A program made the translations under genes and the position numbers. From an uncultured Bacilli bacterium (GTDB taxonomy: Bacteria > Bacillota_I > Bacilli_A > RF39 > UBA660), in the NCBI GenBank assembly GCA_934155645.1, contig CAKPHC010000007.1, positions 1 to 64,000 on the forward strand: 64,000 nucleotides of DNA. Reading direction: 5' to 3'. Positions within the stretch are counted from its first letter, which is position 1, and every line of letters begins with the position of its first letter. The notes under the pieces are model-generated. The model saw nothing but the letters and a program-made list of their open reading frames with translations. It had not been told where the DNA came from and did not search any database. This document shows positions 1 through 8,980 of the stretch, one piece after another.

Positions 1-1646
1 ATTGCCATACCATCTTCTGATAATGTCCATCCTTCTACTGGAAGTAATTTTTCATTTACTCTTATTGTAACTTCAACGCTTCCGTTTGTTGGTGTAGTTG
101 GATTATATGTAGTGCTTACAGGTTTTGGTGCTGTTTTATCAATTACAAAAGTTATTAATTTAGTCTTATTCATAGCTAAATCTGTTGCTACTAATGTATA
201 AGTTCCTTCTTCTGTAATTACATCACCTGGTTTATAACTCTTAATATGAGTACCATTTCTCTTTAATGTTGCATTTTTGAAATTGACATCGCTAATTACT
301 GGTGTTACATCAGTATTATAATATTTACCATCTTCTACACCTGTAATTACTGGTTTAGTTTTATCAATAGTAAATGTTACAGTTGTTTCATTTCCTACTT
401 TATCAACTGCTACTATTGTATAAGTCCCTTCTTCTTTGAAGTTAAGAACTAATTCTCTTCCTTCATTATTAGTACCAGTAGTAATAATACCTGTTTGTTC
501 AATATCATTTACTAATACTTTAACTAAGAATTTATCAGTTATTGTAGCTGTTACGTCAGTTCTATAGTATTTACCATTTTCTACGCCTGTGATTACTGGG
601 CTAGTTTTATCTATTGCTACCCAAACTGTTGTCTTGTGTCCTGCTTTATCATAAGCAGTTAAACGATATGTTCCTTCTTCTGTTAAGACAAAGTTTTTAT
701 CTTGAACTAATTCTTTTGTCTTTTTATCTTGATTATATATTTCAACATAATCTAATGTAATGTCATCGATTTCGACATTAATATCTTCTGTACTATGAGT
801 ACCGCTTGCTATGTTAAATTTAGGTGCTGTTAAGTCAATGATAAACTCTATAACAGTTTCGTTGAAGGCTTTATCAACAACTTTTAGTGTATAAGTTCCT
901 TCTCCTACTGTTTGTCCATTTTCTATTTCTTCTTCAGCGCCACCATCTTTAGTAAGCTTCATAGAAAATTCATTTTCGTCTTCTACTTCGATACTAGTTT
1001 CACTAGATAAGATAGCTCCATTTTCAATATTGATTACTGGACTATTAACATCATCTAATAGTTTTGCTAATTCTTCTAGTTTGTCTTCTAGTTCTTTCTT
1101 TAACTCTTCGTTAATTACATTTGAAACTTTACTTACTATTTCTTCAGTTTCTCTGAAATCTCTTGCATTATCCATTTCGTCTTTGTCTAATGCTGTATTA
1201 ACTTTTTTTTCTAGTTCTTCAACTAATTTTTTAGCATCAATCATATCTTTAACTGCATCTAGTCTTTCTTGTAGTTCATTTTTTTGATTTTCATTAGTAA
1301 CTTTATTAACTAAATCTAGTGCATTTTCATATGATTCGTCATCAAGTTTATCTTCAGCATTTTTTACTGCTTCTAATGCTAAATTATAGGAATTATCGAT
1401 AACTTGTACTAAATTATTAGCTGGATTATTATTATTATTGTTGTTGTTATTGTTATTATCATCTTGTCCATTGTTTTGATTGTTACCGTTATCTATTATA
1501 TTATCTTGATTATTTTTATCTTCGATGTCTGTTTTACCATCGCCATTTTTTTCTTCATTTCTACTTGGGTTAGCGAATGTAAAAATTGTTAATCCTAGGA
1601 AAATAAATAATACAATAGCAATAATATACTTCTTCTTATTATCCAT
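1..1646 (-). CDS. Partial cell-surface protein with repeated Ig-like domains (C-terminus beyond window)
   Basis: The frame is open from an ATG at 1646 to the window edge with no stop, so about 548 N-terminal residues are seen. A Lys-rich N-terminus is followed by one hydrophobic helix (residues about 6-24), an acidic and Asn-rich linker with a run of nine or more Asn encoded by AAT/AAC triplets, a charged helical segment (about residues 90-200, probably coiled coil), then Ig-like repeats of about 85 residues with recurring EEGTYTL and ATDLAMNKT-like strands and ENGKYYRTDVT-like linkers. It looks like a membrane-anchored or secreted adhesin-type protein. A promoter-like TAGACA-17-TATAAT lies about 90 bases upstream on the minus strand. 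The last visible module (GWTLSEDG) matches modules in the Ig protein at 33621-35582, even at DNA level, so the two are paralogues. The ligand is unknown. Confidence 0.8.
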   Translation of the reverse strand, partial: MDNKKKYIIAIVLFIFLGLTIFTFANPSRNEEKNGDGKTDIEDKNNQDNIIDNGNNQNNGQDDNNNNNNNNNNNPANNLVQVIDNSYNLALEAVKNAEDKLDDESYENALDLVNKVTNENQKNELQERLDAVKDMIDAKKLVEELEKKVNTALDKDEMDNARDFRETEEIVSKVSNVINEELKKELEDKLEELAKLLDDVNSPVINIENGAILSSETSIEVEDENEFSMKLTKDGGAEEEIENGQTVGEGTYTLKVVDKAFNETVIEFIIDLTAPKFNIASGTHSTEDINVEIDDITLDYVEIYNQDKKTKELVQDKNFVLTEEGTYRLTAYDKAGHKTTVWVAIDKTSPVITGVENGKYYRTDVTATITDKFLVKVLVNDIEQTGIITTGTNNEGRELVLNFKEEGTYTIVAVDKVGNETTVTFTIDKTKPVITGVEDGKYYNTDVTPVISDVNFKNATLKRNGTHIKSYKPGDVITEEGTYTLVATDLAMNKTKLITFVIDKTAPKPVSTTYNPTTPTNGSVEVTIRVNEKLLPVEGWTLSEDGMA

Positions 1647-1775
1647 AAATATATACCTCCCATTAATATTTCACATCCAAGACAGATACGACGAATATAC
1701 CCTATTCCTGAATTCACTATATATTATAATTATAATCATTAAAATTGTCTACAAGAAAAATCAATTTTCGACAAG

Positions 1776-1800
1776 AAAAAAATTCACTTTCGTGAACTTT
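1776..1800 (-). terminator. Intrinsic terminator after signal peptidase gene
   Basis: On the minus strand a short stem (TTCAC/GTGAA, loop GAAA-like) is followed by a run of T. It abuts the stop codon of the signal peptidase gene. Confidence 0.6.
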
Positions 1801-2337
1801 TTATTTAACAATTTTTATTCTATCGAGAGGCCAAATTCTAAGTCTTACTTTCCCTATAATATCTTTTTTAGAAACAAGTCCTACTGCTTCATCCCTGCTG
1901 TCCATAGAGTCCCCTCTATTATCGCCTAAAACAAAGTACATATCGTCTGGTACTTTAACGTATCCAATGTCACTTAAAGAAAAATCTTCAGTAACTACAT
2001 CATCATTTAAATAGGACTCACTATAATAAGAATTGTTTATGTATAATTTATTACCTTGAAATTCAATTGTATCACCAGGAAGTCCAATTACTCTTTTAAT
2101 TAAGTATTTGGTATCAGCATAATTAAAAGCAATAACGTCTCCTCTTTTAACATTTATAATTCGATAACTAATCTTATCTAAGATAACGATATCATTATTA
2201 CTAAATGTAGTAGACATAGATGAACCTACTACTTGTTGTAACCCTACTACATATATTGCAATTACTAATACAATAATAACAAAAATTATATACTTAAATG
2301 TATCTTTCAAAAACTCTTTAATATCTAACCAATCCAC
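1801..2337 (-). CDS. lepB: Signal peptidase I
   Basis: This 178-residue type I signal peptidase (S26) would remove signal peptides outside the membrane. One N-terminal transmembrane helix (about residues 15-33) precedes box B GSSMSTTF with the nucleophilic Ser near residue 39 (the usual Pro of SMxPT is Ser here), box D YLIKRVIGLPGD carrying the catalytic Lys, and box E GDNRGDSMDSR. The Lys makes it the bacterial Ser/Lys type rather than the ER/SipW type. The start is GTG at 2337, with AAGGTGA seven bases upstream. It lies just downstream of the sortase operon but is separated from it by a terminator. Many secreted substrates are encoded nearby. Confidence 0.93.
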   Translation of the reverse strand: MDWLDIKEFLKDTFKYIIFVIIVLVIAIYVVGLQQVVGSSMSTTFSNNDIVILDKISYRIINVKRGDVIAFNYADTKYLIKRVIGLPGDTIEFQGNKLYINNSYYSESYLNDDVVTEDFSLSDIGYVKVPDDMYFVLGDNRGDSMDSRDEAVGLVSKKDIIGKVRLRIWPLDRIKIVK

Positions 2338-2427
2338 AGAGCATCACCTTAATTTAAGTTTATCATATTTTTATGAATTGACTATTAAATCTTAGTTTAA
2401 TCCTAAAATTTGACATTTTTATTGTAA

Positions 2428-2452
2428 AGAAAAAAGAGTATTTCTACTCTTT
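2428..2452 (-). terminator. Intrinsic terminator of sortase/VWA operon
   Basis: Minus-strand hairpin AAGAGTA-GAAA-TACTCTT followed by TTTTTC. The stem begins at the stop codon of the VWA protein gene. Confidence 0.8.
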
Positions 2453-4097
2453 ATCCATTAATTCTTTTTTTAATTATATATGCGCCAAGTATTACTGAAG
2501 AAGAAATTATTACTAAAAACAATCTACTAGAATTAACATTAGTATTTGGTGGTGTGATTTCACCTGATGAGATTGCTTTATAATAAACGTTCATAATGTT
2601 TTCTTCTTTATCTAAAACAGTAATTGGTTCAAAGTTATCAAATGTAAAACCTTCTTTAGGTTTATCTATAAATGAATTTATCTTTTTACCATATGGTTGA
2701 CCATAGAAACACTCAGTATTATTTATATCAATAATACCTCCATAGAAGTAATTAATACAGTAACTTAAGTCATTTTTCTTAGAATAAATTACATTTATAA
2801 CATTGTCTTTTTCTTTAATTATAAATGTATTATCATCGCCACTGTAATGATATCCTTCTGGTATTTTGTAAGTAGTATCTATAGTTATTTCTTTATTTAA
2901 TTCGGCTGTACCTGTAATCTTATCTATTAAGTTATCTTTATCAATGCTATCTTTATAATAGTTGATTACGTAATTATATTCAGGTAAAACCCAGTATACT
3001 TTTGAAGACTTTTCAAGTGATTTAGTAACTTCTTGTGCTAGATAATCAGTATATTTTATAGTTGCTTCTTTATTTGTATCATACCATCCTGTCTTGCTAT
3101 TATTATCTATTTTAATATTAAAGTTAAAGCTAGAAGTCTCTTCTGTTAATTCATCTATATTAATTGTTACTTTTTTATTATTGATTGTTACGCCTTCACT
3201 TTTAGTGTTTTCAACATAAGTAAAGTTATCGCCAATAATATCGGTTATAGTTACGTTGGTTCCAGCTGGGAAGTTAGATATGTCTTTAACAATATTACTG
3301 AATTTATCTTTAATATCACTTATTTTTCCATCAGCATAGTACTTGGTATCAGGACTTGATACTATTTCTCTTAAAAAATTAGCGTTTTTAGTAGTTGTAT
3401 CATATCCTACTGCAAATAGTTCAATATTTGCGTTTTTAACAGCTGTAGCTGCTTCTTTTGCTTCTTTGATTGCTACAATATCTGTTCCAAAGTTAGGGTA
3501 AACATCTGGTTCACCATCAGACATTAAAACAATATATTTTTTAGCTTTAGATTCTTTAACTGTATCTAATATTTCTTTAGCTTTTGATAGTCCCTCTTTA
3601 ATATTAGTACCACCATTAGGTTTTTTAAAATCATTAATAGTTAATTCACTACTAGAAAAATTTCTTTTAACAGTAGCACCTGTAGAGAAATTAACTAATG
3701 CAATATTACTTTTTTTAGCATTTTTTAATAACTCTTTTGAAAATTCAATAGCACCTGTAGTAGCATTTTTCCATTTATCACCACAGTCTTTTGTATGGCT
3801 TTCACACATACTTCCTGAAGTATCAAATACAACTACTGCATATATTGGATTTTCTTTGTTTTCACTCTTAGTTGCATTTTTACTAATAATATCTAATTTT
3901 ACATTGTAAATACCTTTTGCCTTATCAACAATTGATAAAGTTTTAGTAAGTTTTACTCCACCTGGTGTAGTAATATCACCTATCGTATTAACTTCATCTA
4001 TTAAGTCTCCTCTTTCTTCTGCTAGGACAGATGGTATTCCTATAATAGTTACAAGTATTAAAAAACTACAAAATAATCTTTTAATTATTTTACTCAT
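2451..4097 (-). CDS. VWA-domain surface protein with C-terminal sortase-type anchor
   Basis: 548 residues. A signal peptide (about 1-26) is followed by a von Willebrand A domain (about 80-275) with a MIDAS start DTSGSM, a downstream Thr in GGTNIKEGL and SDGEPD. A beta-rich region and two MucBP-like repeats (NYVINYYKDS... and LSYCINYFYGG...) follow. The C-terminus is a cell-wall sorting signal: PPNTN, a hydrophobic helix and KKRING. PPNTN resembles class B (NPxTN) signals more than LPxTG, matching the class B-like sortase encoded immediately upstream, whose 3' end overlaps this gene by 8 bases. A pilus-tip or adhesin role is an inference from the VWA plus MucBP layout. Start is ATG with GGGGA upstream. 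Confidence 0.85.
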   Translation of the reverse strand: MSKIIKRLFCSFLILVTIIGIPSVLAEERGDLIDEVNTIGDITTPGGVKLTKTLSIVDKAKGIYNVKLDIISKNATKSENKENPIYAVVVFDTSGSMCESHTKDCGDKWKNATTGAIEFSKELLKNAKKSNIALVNFSTGATVKRNFSSSELTINDFKKPNGGTNIKEGLSKAKEILDTVKESKAKKYIVLMSDGEPDVYPNFGTDIVAIKEAKEAATAVKNANIELFAVGYDTTTKNANFLREIVSSPDTKYYADGKISDIKDKFSNIVKDISNFPAGTNVTITDIIGDNFTYVENTKSEGVTINNKKVTINIDELTEETSSFNFNIKIDNNSKTGWYDTNKEATIKYTDYLAQEVTKSLEKSSKVYWVLPEYNYVINYYKDSIDKDNLIDKITGTAELNKEITIDTTYKIPEGYHYSGDDNTFIIKEKDNVINVIYSKKNDLSYCINYFYGGIIDINNTECFYGQPYGKKINSFIDKPKEGFTFDNFEPITVLDKEENIMNVYYKAISSGEITPPNTNVNSSRLFLVIISSSVILGAYIIKKRING

Positions 4098-4800
4098 TAT
4101 TATCCCCTACTTTCTTAAAGTTAACTAAAAGAAATGAATCTTTAGGTTCATAGAAACATGTTTGTAATGTCATTAGTTGGTCATTTAGTTCTACATCTTC
4201 TTCAAAATCAATGATTGAATTGTCTATTAACCATGAAATATGGTTACTTAATTCTTTACTAGATGAGAATTCAATACGTGTGTGTGTAGTTGTATTTTTA
4301 GGTATAATCATGATAGAAAATATTTTCCATTTGGATATTTCTTTTTCAGTAGTAAGGTATATGTATGGATTATTCTTAGCAAATTCTTCATCTAAAAATT
4401 TAGTTAATTTTTTAAAATCAGTTTGCAATGTTCTAGAATTGTGTCCATATATTAACAATTTCTTACTATCTAAGTTGTTTCTATAATCGAAGAAAAGACT
4501 TCCTTTTATATCATGCTTTCTTCTAGCATCATGATTCATGTAGAACTCGTTGTTATTTGTTTGTACTACAACACTTTCTAATTCTAAAGATTTACTAGAA
4601 ATTACTGCTTTTATCTCTTGGTTATCAAACTCCTTTCTTAAATCTTCTATTTGTTTATTAGTATTAGGAACAAATTCTATAACTGGCTCTGGTGTATTTT
4701 CTATATTAGGATTAGTTTTTATTTCTTCTTTAGTATTTCCTTTTGGTACTAATATGAAAACAATGCAGATAATTATAGATATCTTGAAAAATCTCTTCAT
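4090..4800 (-). CDS. Class B-like sortase
   Basis: 236 residues with an N-terminal transmembrane/signal segment (about 5-22) and a sortase domain from about residue 70. The SrtB-like block GSLFFDYRNN precedes the catalytic His in IYGHNS (about residue 119) and the catalytic Cys in TLQTCFYEP (about residue 214). The usual catalytic Arg is expected 8-10 residues after that Cys. No Arg is present there; the segment reads KDSFLLVNFKKV. In the family the enzyme cleaves the sorting motif and links the substrate to peptidoglycan. The overlapping downstream gene encodes its probable substrate with PPNTN. Start ATG has GGGG upstream. Confidence 0.88.
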   Translation of the reverse strand: MKRFFKISIIICIVFILVPKGNTKEEIKTNPNIENTPEPVIEFVPNTNKQIEDLRKEFDNQEIKAVISSKSLELESVVVQTNNNEFYMNHDARRKHDIKGSLFFDYRNNLDSKKLLIYGHNSRTLQTDFKKLTKFLDEEFAKNNPYIYLTTEKEISKWKIFSIMIIPKNTTTHTRIEFSSSKELSNHISWLIDNSIIDFEEDVELNDQLMTLQTCFYEPKDSFLLVNFKKVGDNNE

Positions 4801-4877
4801 GTTATTTGCCCCTTATACCAATAAATCTATGTTTTAATTATAGTTTTTATGTATGACGAATTATGTTGAAAAAGGGT

Positions 4878-4905
4878 AAAAAAAAGAACAAATTTTATTT
4901 GTTCC
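4878..4905 (-). terminator. Intrinsic terminator after lipoprotein gene
   Basis: Minus-strand hairpin GAACAAA-loop-TTTGTTC followed by eight T. It ends the nagZ-like/lipoprotein unit. Confidence 0.8.
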
Positions 4906-4949
4906 TTAGTGTCAATATATAGTTATTGTTAACGTTATAATTACTGGAT

Positions 4950-5246
4950 TTAATTTGTTTGCTGCTTTGTACAATCTCCACCAGTAGTTGCAATTACTTC
5001 TTTTAATTTTTCTATTGCTTCTTTATTATCAGTAATATCTTTTAAATAGTCTTTATTCATAATCTCTATTGCATCTTCACTAGCTTCTCCTGTTAACTTA
5101 TCAATATATTTTACTATTTTGCCATACTCCAGTGTTATTGTAATACTTGTATTTTCAAATTCACATGTCAATTCTTCTTTAGTTGTACAACCAGTTAGAA
5201 AAAGAAAACTTATTAATAAAAGTATTATGCTGTATCTTATTTTCAA
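4950..5246 (-). CDS. Small lipoprotein of unknown function
   Basis: 98 residues with a typical lipoprotein signal: charged start, hydrophobic core and lipobox LTGC (Cys near residue 20). The mature part is charged and ends with a second Cys pair (one early at LTCEF, one at GGDC), which may form a disulfide. It starts with TTG at 5246 behind a perfect AGGAGG. It follows the beta-N-acetylhexosaminidase gene by 9 bases and shares its terminator, so the two are probably co-transcribed. No family was recognised. Confidence 0.75.
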   Translation of the reverse strand: MKIRYSIILLLISFLFLTGCTTKEELTCEFENTSITITLEYGKIVKYIDKLTGEASEDAIEIMNKDYLKDITDNKEAIEKLKEVIATTGGDCTKQQTN

Positions 5247-5255
5247 AAATACCTC

Positions 5256-6422
5256 CTATTTAATTTTAGAAATTATTTCTTGATGTTCAGTACTTCCTAA
5301 GTAATCTTTAGTGTACTTGTTATCTTTATATAATTCATCGCATTTTAATTCTAATATTTTTAAAACTGATTCATCTATTTGTTTTTCGCTTATTTCACCA
5401 TTAGCAACTGCTTCCTTGATAATTCTTACAGCTTCTTTACTAGGTGAAGGCATAAGTAATAAATCTACTCCTGCATTTATTGCATTAACATATATCTCTT
5501 TTTTAGAATAATCGTTTGTTAATGCACCCATGTTTAAGGCATCAGTTATAACTAGACCTTTATATCCAAGTTCTTCTTTTAGCCAATCATTAATTACTTT
5601 TTTAGATAATGATGCTGGAGTATTATCTCCTGTTATATTAGGAACTGCTAAGTGTCCTATCATAATAACTTTTGCATTATTCTTTATTGCTTCTTTGAAA
5701 GGAATAAGTTCTAATTCTTCTAATTGTTCTTTAGTTTTAGTTATAACTGGTAATGTATAATGTGAGTCTTCACTAGTATCTCCATGTCCTGGGAAATGTT
5801 TATACACTGGTATTACTCCTGTACTTTGTAATCCTTTAGCAAAAGATAATCCCATTTTAGTTACTATTTCACTAGTATTACCAAAACTTCTATTACCAAT
5901 TACGGTATTATCTACATTAGAGTATATGTCTAATACTGGAGCAAAATCCATATTTATTCCAAATACTCTTAATTCTTCTCCTACTACTCTTCCTACATCA
6001 TAAGAAAGTTTTTCATCGTTCATATTACCAACTCTATTCATAGAAGGAATAATAGTTACATTAGCATCACTTAAATTTTTTATGCGTTGAACTCTTCCAC
6101 CTTCTTGGTCAACTGACATGAACATAGGAATATCACTAGTACTGTTAATAGTATCTATCATCTTTTTAGCTTGTTCATAACTTTCAAAGTTTTCACCAAA
6201 TAAGATAAATCCGCCTGGTTTTACTTCATTTAAAATATTTACTAAGTTACTATCCGCTTCACTAGTACGATAATAAACTATTAGCATTTGACCTATTTTT
6301 TCTTCTAGAGTCATATTTTTCATTAATTGTTCAGCTTTGCTTAATTCTTTAGTTGTATTTTTACTACCACAACCTGTTATAAATAATAATACCGTTATAA
6401 ATATAATTAATACTTTTTTCAT
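5256..6422 (-). CDS. nagZ: Lipoprotein beta-N-acetylhexosaminidase, glycoside hydrolase family 3
   Basis: About 388 residues from the ATG at 6422, chosen because GGTAGGTGA lies just upstream; an ATG 15 bases earlier has no such site. The signal peptide ends in lipobox FITGC, so the enzyme is anchored outside the membrane. The GH3 domain shows the NagZ signature KHFPGHGDTSEDSH, which carries the general acid/base Asp-His dyad, and the nucleophile region VITDALNMGAL. The family removes GlcNAc from muropeptides, here probably in wall turnover. There is no GH3 C-terminal domain, as in short NagZ-type enzymes. Confidence 0.9.
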   Translation of the reverse strand: MKKVLIIFITVLLFITGCGSKNTTKELSKAEQLMKNMTLEEKIGQMLIVYYRTSEADSNLVNILNEVKPGGFILFGENFESYEQAKKMIDTINSTSDIPMFMSVDQEGGRVQRIKNLSDANVTIIPSMNRVGNMNDEKLSYDVGRVVGEELRVFGINMDFAPVLDIYSNVDNTVIGNRSFGNTSEIVTKMGLSFAKGLQSTGVIPVYKHFPGHGDTSEDSHYTLPVITKTKEQLEELELIPFKEAIKNNAKVIMIGHLAVPNITGDNTPASLSKKVINDWLKEELGYKGLVITDALNMGALTNDYSKKEIYVNAINAGVDLLLMPSPSKEAVRIIKEAVANGEISEKQIDESVLKILELKCDELYKDNKYTKDYLGSTEHQEIISKIK

Positions 6423-6470
6423 AAACTCACCTACCATATTTAAATTATATAAAATATAGAGAATAAATAC

Positions 6471-6497
6471 AATTAAAAAGGATATATTTCTATATCC
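6471..6497 (-). terminator. Intrinsic terminator after three-repeat surface protein
   Basis: Minus-strand stem GGATATA-GAAA-TATATCC followed by TTTTT. Confidence 0.75.
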
Positions 6498-6506
6498 AAT
6501 TAACTA

Positions 6507-8876
6507 TTATTGAAATGCTGACCTAGGTATTTCTATTACAGGGCGAGCTCCAATACCAGAACCACTATCTCCATTTGAAAAATTAAAATATCCTGTAGTT
6601 CCAACCGCACCTATAAAGTAAACATAAGAATTTATAGCATCTCCTGTCCAATATGTTGTTGAATAAACCCATGCTTGGGCCTTTGGGCAAGAATTAGTAC
6701 TAGCAACACAACCAATACTTTCCAATTCTTTAAATGAGATTAATCTAATATTTGATATATGTCCACCTAAACCGTTTAAATATGTTTTATAACTTTCAAG
6801 GGGTGCATATAAAGTAGAATTAGTACCATATACAGTACACGGATAACTACTACATGTACTACTCCAATAATTATTAGTAGCTGTAAATGGTAAACTTCCA
6901 TATTCTGTAAAACCTGTTTTAGTTGCTACTACGTGATAATCTTGTAAACCTGTTCCTTTATAAATATGGCTTCCGGTATTAACATCCAAATTATATCTAG
7001 CAAGTGCGGTTACTTTTGATGAGTCACTTGATATTACATAGAAGTGTTCGTTACCTATTTGAATATCTGTTCCTACTGTATCAATATTTCCATTTACTTT
7101 TACATTAAATATTGAAGCATCAATTTCTATTACTGGACGAACTCCCGCATTATAAGATGAAAGCATTGTATAGTCATAACTACCATCATTAACTACCATC
7201 ATTTCTTCACTTGCTCCATAAGAAGAACCAGACCAATATGTTGTTGAATAAACCCATGCTGGAGTAGATGTATCGGTACTTGAACAAATTTTATTGTCAT
7301 AACTACATCCCAATGATTCTAATTCAAAGTTAGTAATTAATCTAGCATTGCGTATTGACACTCCTAAGCTTTCTAAATATAATTTATATTTTTCGACATA
7401 ATCGTATGTATTTGAACCAACTTGATATGTATAATAAGCATCATTGCCACTAACATAACCACTCCAATAAAGATTATTAGAATATGCTATAGCTCCTTTA
7501 GTACCACTACTTACATTTGAATCTTGTTTACCAGTTCCTTTATAAGTTGTGGAAGTATCTCCTGTATTTATATCCAAATTGTATTTAGCAAGTGCTGTTA
7601 TTTTACCTTTTGAATTAGATATTACATAGAAATGTTCATCGCCTATTTGAATATCTGTTCCTACTTTTGTTACATCACCATTAGCTTGTATTTTAATTGT
7701 TTTTTTATTAACACTTATCTCTGATTTTGGAACTTCGATTACTGGACGGACACCGTGATTATAATCTATACTAGCTTCATCTCCACCAAGCAAACCACCA
7801 CCTGGATTGTACGATGACCTACCTACTGCATATACAGTTCCACTGGTATTTGCAGTACTTGTCCAATATCCAAAATTACCACTTAACCAACTTGGCGCTT
7901 GTGCACAGCTGGTACCACTGCAACCTAACCTTATTAGTTCATCATATGATATTACTCTAGCTGATGATATTTTTGCTCCTAAAGTTTCTAAGTATGCTTT
8001 ATAATTTTCTACAAAACTATAGAAACGAGTTTGACTATTATATATTTCGCATGGATAACTAGTACATGTACTTGTCCAATAAGGAGTACTTTGTAAATAG
8101 TATTCTACTGTGCCCCCTGCATATCCTTGTTCCATTTCATGATGGTGCCCAACAGCATGTGGACTTTGAATACCTGTTCCTTTATAAGTTGTTGTTGAAT
8201 CACCTGTATTTACATCCAAATTGTATTTAGCAAGCGCCACTACTTTAGTTGAATCACTTGATATTATATAGAAGTGTTCATTACCTATTTGTAAATCTGT
8301 TCCTACTGTATCAATATCTCCATTTGCTCTTATTACTTTTGGTTTTTGAATTATTAAATCTTCTCCTGTTACTGTTTGTCCCGCATCTTGTACACATTCT
8401 ATATTTATTATTAAATCATTTGTTTTCTCATCTGGGACTGCTGTGTAATCCCTATCATATTCTACTTTTATTGTTATTGTCTTTGATGCTCCTGCTGCTA
8501 ATTTATCTCCTTTTTTGATTCCTGTTACTGTATAAGTAGATGATTCTGTTGCTGTTACACTCGCATCTATATTATTTACTATTGCTCCTATTGTTCCACC
8601 ATTTTTTAATACTGCTGTATATGTTATTGAATCTCCTGGTTTCCTTAAATTAACTTCAAATTCTATCGTTGTATTAAAAATCTTTGGTGTGCTTGCTTCA
8701 GTTGCTGCCCCTTCTACACTCGTTTTCTCTATACTTTCAAAATATACTTTCCAACTACTTGTTACCTCACTTATTCCATTTATTGTTAACCTGGTTGAAA
8801 ATAGTGAGAACCCAGTTATCAATAATAATACTGCTATACTCATTGCAATTACAATTGTTCTTTTCTTACTTGGCAT
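6507..8876 (-). CDS. Large secreted surface protein with three repeated C-type-lectin-like/DUF6273-like units
   Basis: About 789 residues from the ATG at 8876, which has CGGAGTG just upstream; an earlier in-frame ATG at 8933 lacks a ribosome site. The N-terminal module is shared with the small secreted paralogues at 14-17 kb: a hydrophobic helix, RLTINGISEVTSSWKV, then a beta domain with KPGDSITY and GTIGAIVNN. Three repeats of about 170-190 residues follow, each opening with VGTDIQIGNEHFYVIS and ALAKYNLDVNTG, and closing with YWTGD/YWTST and GVRPVIEI. These repeat units resemble the FGE/C-type-lectin-like domains common on gut Bacillota surface proteins. Function is unknown; adhesion or ligand display is an inference. 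Each repeat has Cys pairs (such as CSSYPC) likely to form disulfides. Confidence 0.82.
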   Translation of the reverse strand: MPSKKRTIVIAMSIAVLLLITGFSLFSTRLTINGISEVTSSWKVYFESIEKTSVEGAATEASTPKIFNTTIEFEVNLRKPGDSITYTAVLKNGGTIGAIVNNIDASVTATESSTYTVTGIKKGDKLAAGASKTITIKVEYDRDYTAVPDEKTNDLIINIECVQDAGQTVTGEDLIIQKPKVIRANGDIDTVGTDLQIGNEHFYIISSDSTKVVALAKYNLDVNTGDSTTTYKGTGIQSPHAVGHHHEMEQGYAGGTVEYYLQSTPYWTSTCTSYPCEIYNSQTRFYSFVENYKAYLETLGAKISSARVISYDELIRLGCSGTSCAQAPSWLSGNFGYWTSTANTSGTVYAVGRSSYNPGGGLLGGDEASIDYNHGVRPVIEVPKSEISVNKKTIKIQANGDVTKVGTDIQIGDEHFYVISNSKGKITALAKYNLDINTGDTSTTYKGTGKQDSNVSSGTKGAIAYSNNLYWSGYVSGNDAYYTYQVGSNTYDYVEKYKLYLESLGVSIRNARLITNFELESLGCSYDNKICSSTDTSTPAWVYSTTYWSGSSYGASEEMMVVNDGSYDYTMLSSYNAGVRPVIEIDASIFNVKVNGNIDTVGTDIQIGNEHFYVISSDSSKVTALARYNLDVNTGSHIYKGTGLQDYHVVATKTGFTEYGSLPFTATNNYWSSTCSSYPCTVYGTNSTLYAPLESYKTYLNGLGGHISNIRLISFKELESIGCVASTNSCPKAQAWVYSTTYWTGDAINSYVYFIGAVGTTGYFNFSNGDSGSGIGARPVIEIPRSAFQ

Positions 8877-8942
8877 ATATATCACTCCGTATACTATATA
8901 ATTATTATCTCTTATTTTATAGTTTTTTGGCAATATTTTTTT

Positions 8943-8971
8943 AGAAAAAAAACAACTTTTCAGTTGCTTTA
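8943..8971 (-). terminator. Intrinsic terminator after yebC
   Basis: Minus-strand stem GCAACT-GAAA-AGTTGT followed by about eight T, 10-35 bases after the yebC stop. Confidence 0.75.
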
Positions 8972-8980
8972 CATAAACTA

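Noticed and set aside
1430..1460. Trinucleotide run encoding Asn as a phase-variation tract
   Set aside because: It is in frame, so length changes would not switch the gene off; it is an ordinary linker.
1801..2337. SipW/ER-type signal peptidase dedicated to the secreted paralogues
   Set aside because: A catalytic Lys is clearly present (YLIKRVIGLPGD), which makes it the ordinary bacterial type.
1030..4837. Open frames on the plus strand in this part, rich in Ser, Leu and Ile
   Set aside because: They lie opposite clear minus-strand genes, lack ribosome sites, and have the composition expected from reverse reading of Lys/Asn/Glu-rich genes. The same holds for similar plus-strand frames up to 62335.
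6507..8876. Additional retroelement variable regions in the three-repeat surface protein
   Set aside because: The matching C-terminal segments have ordinary AT-rich codons and no AAC-rich template nearby.
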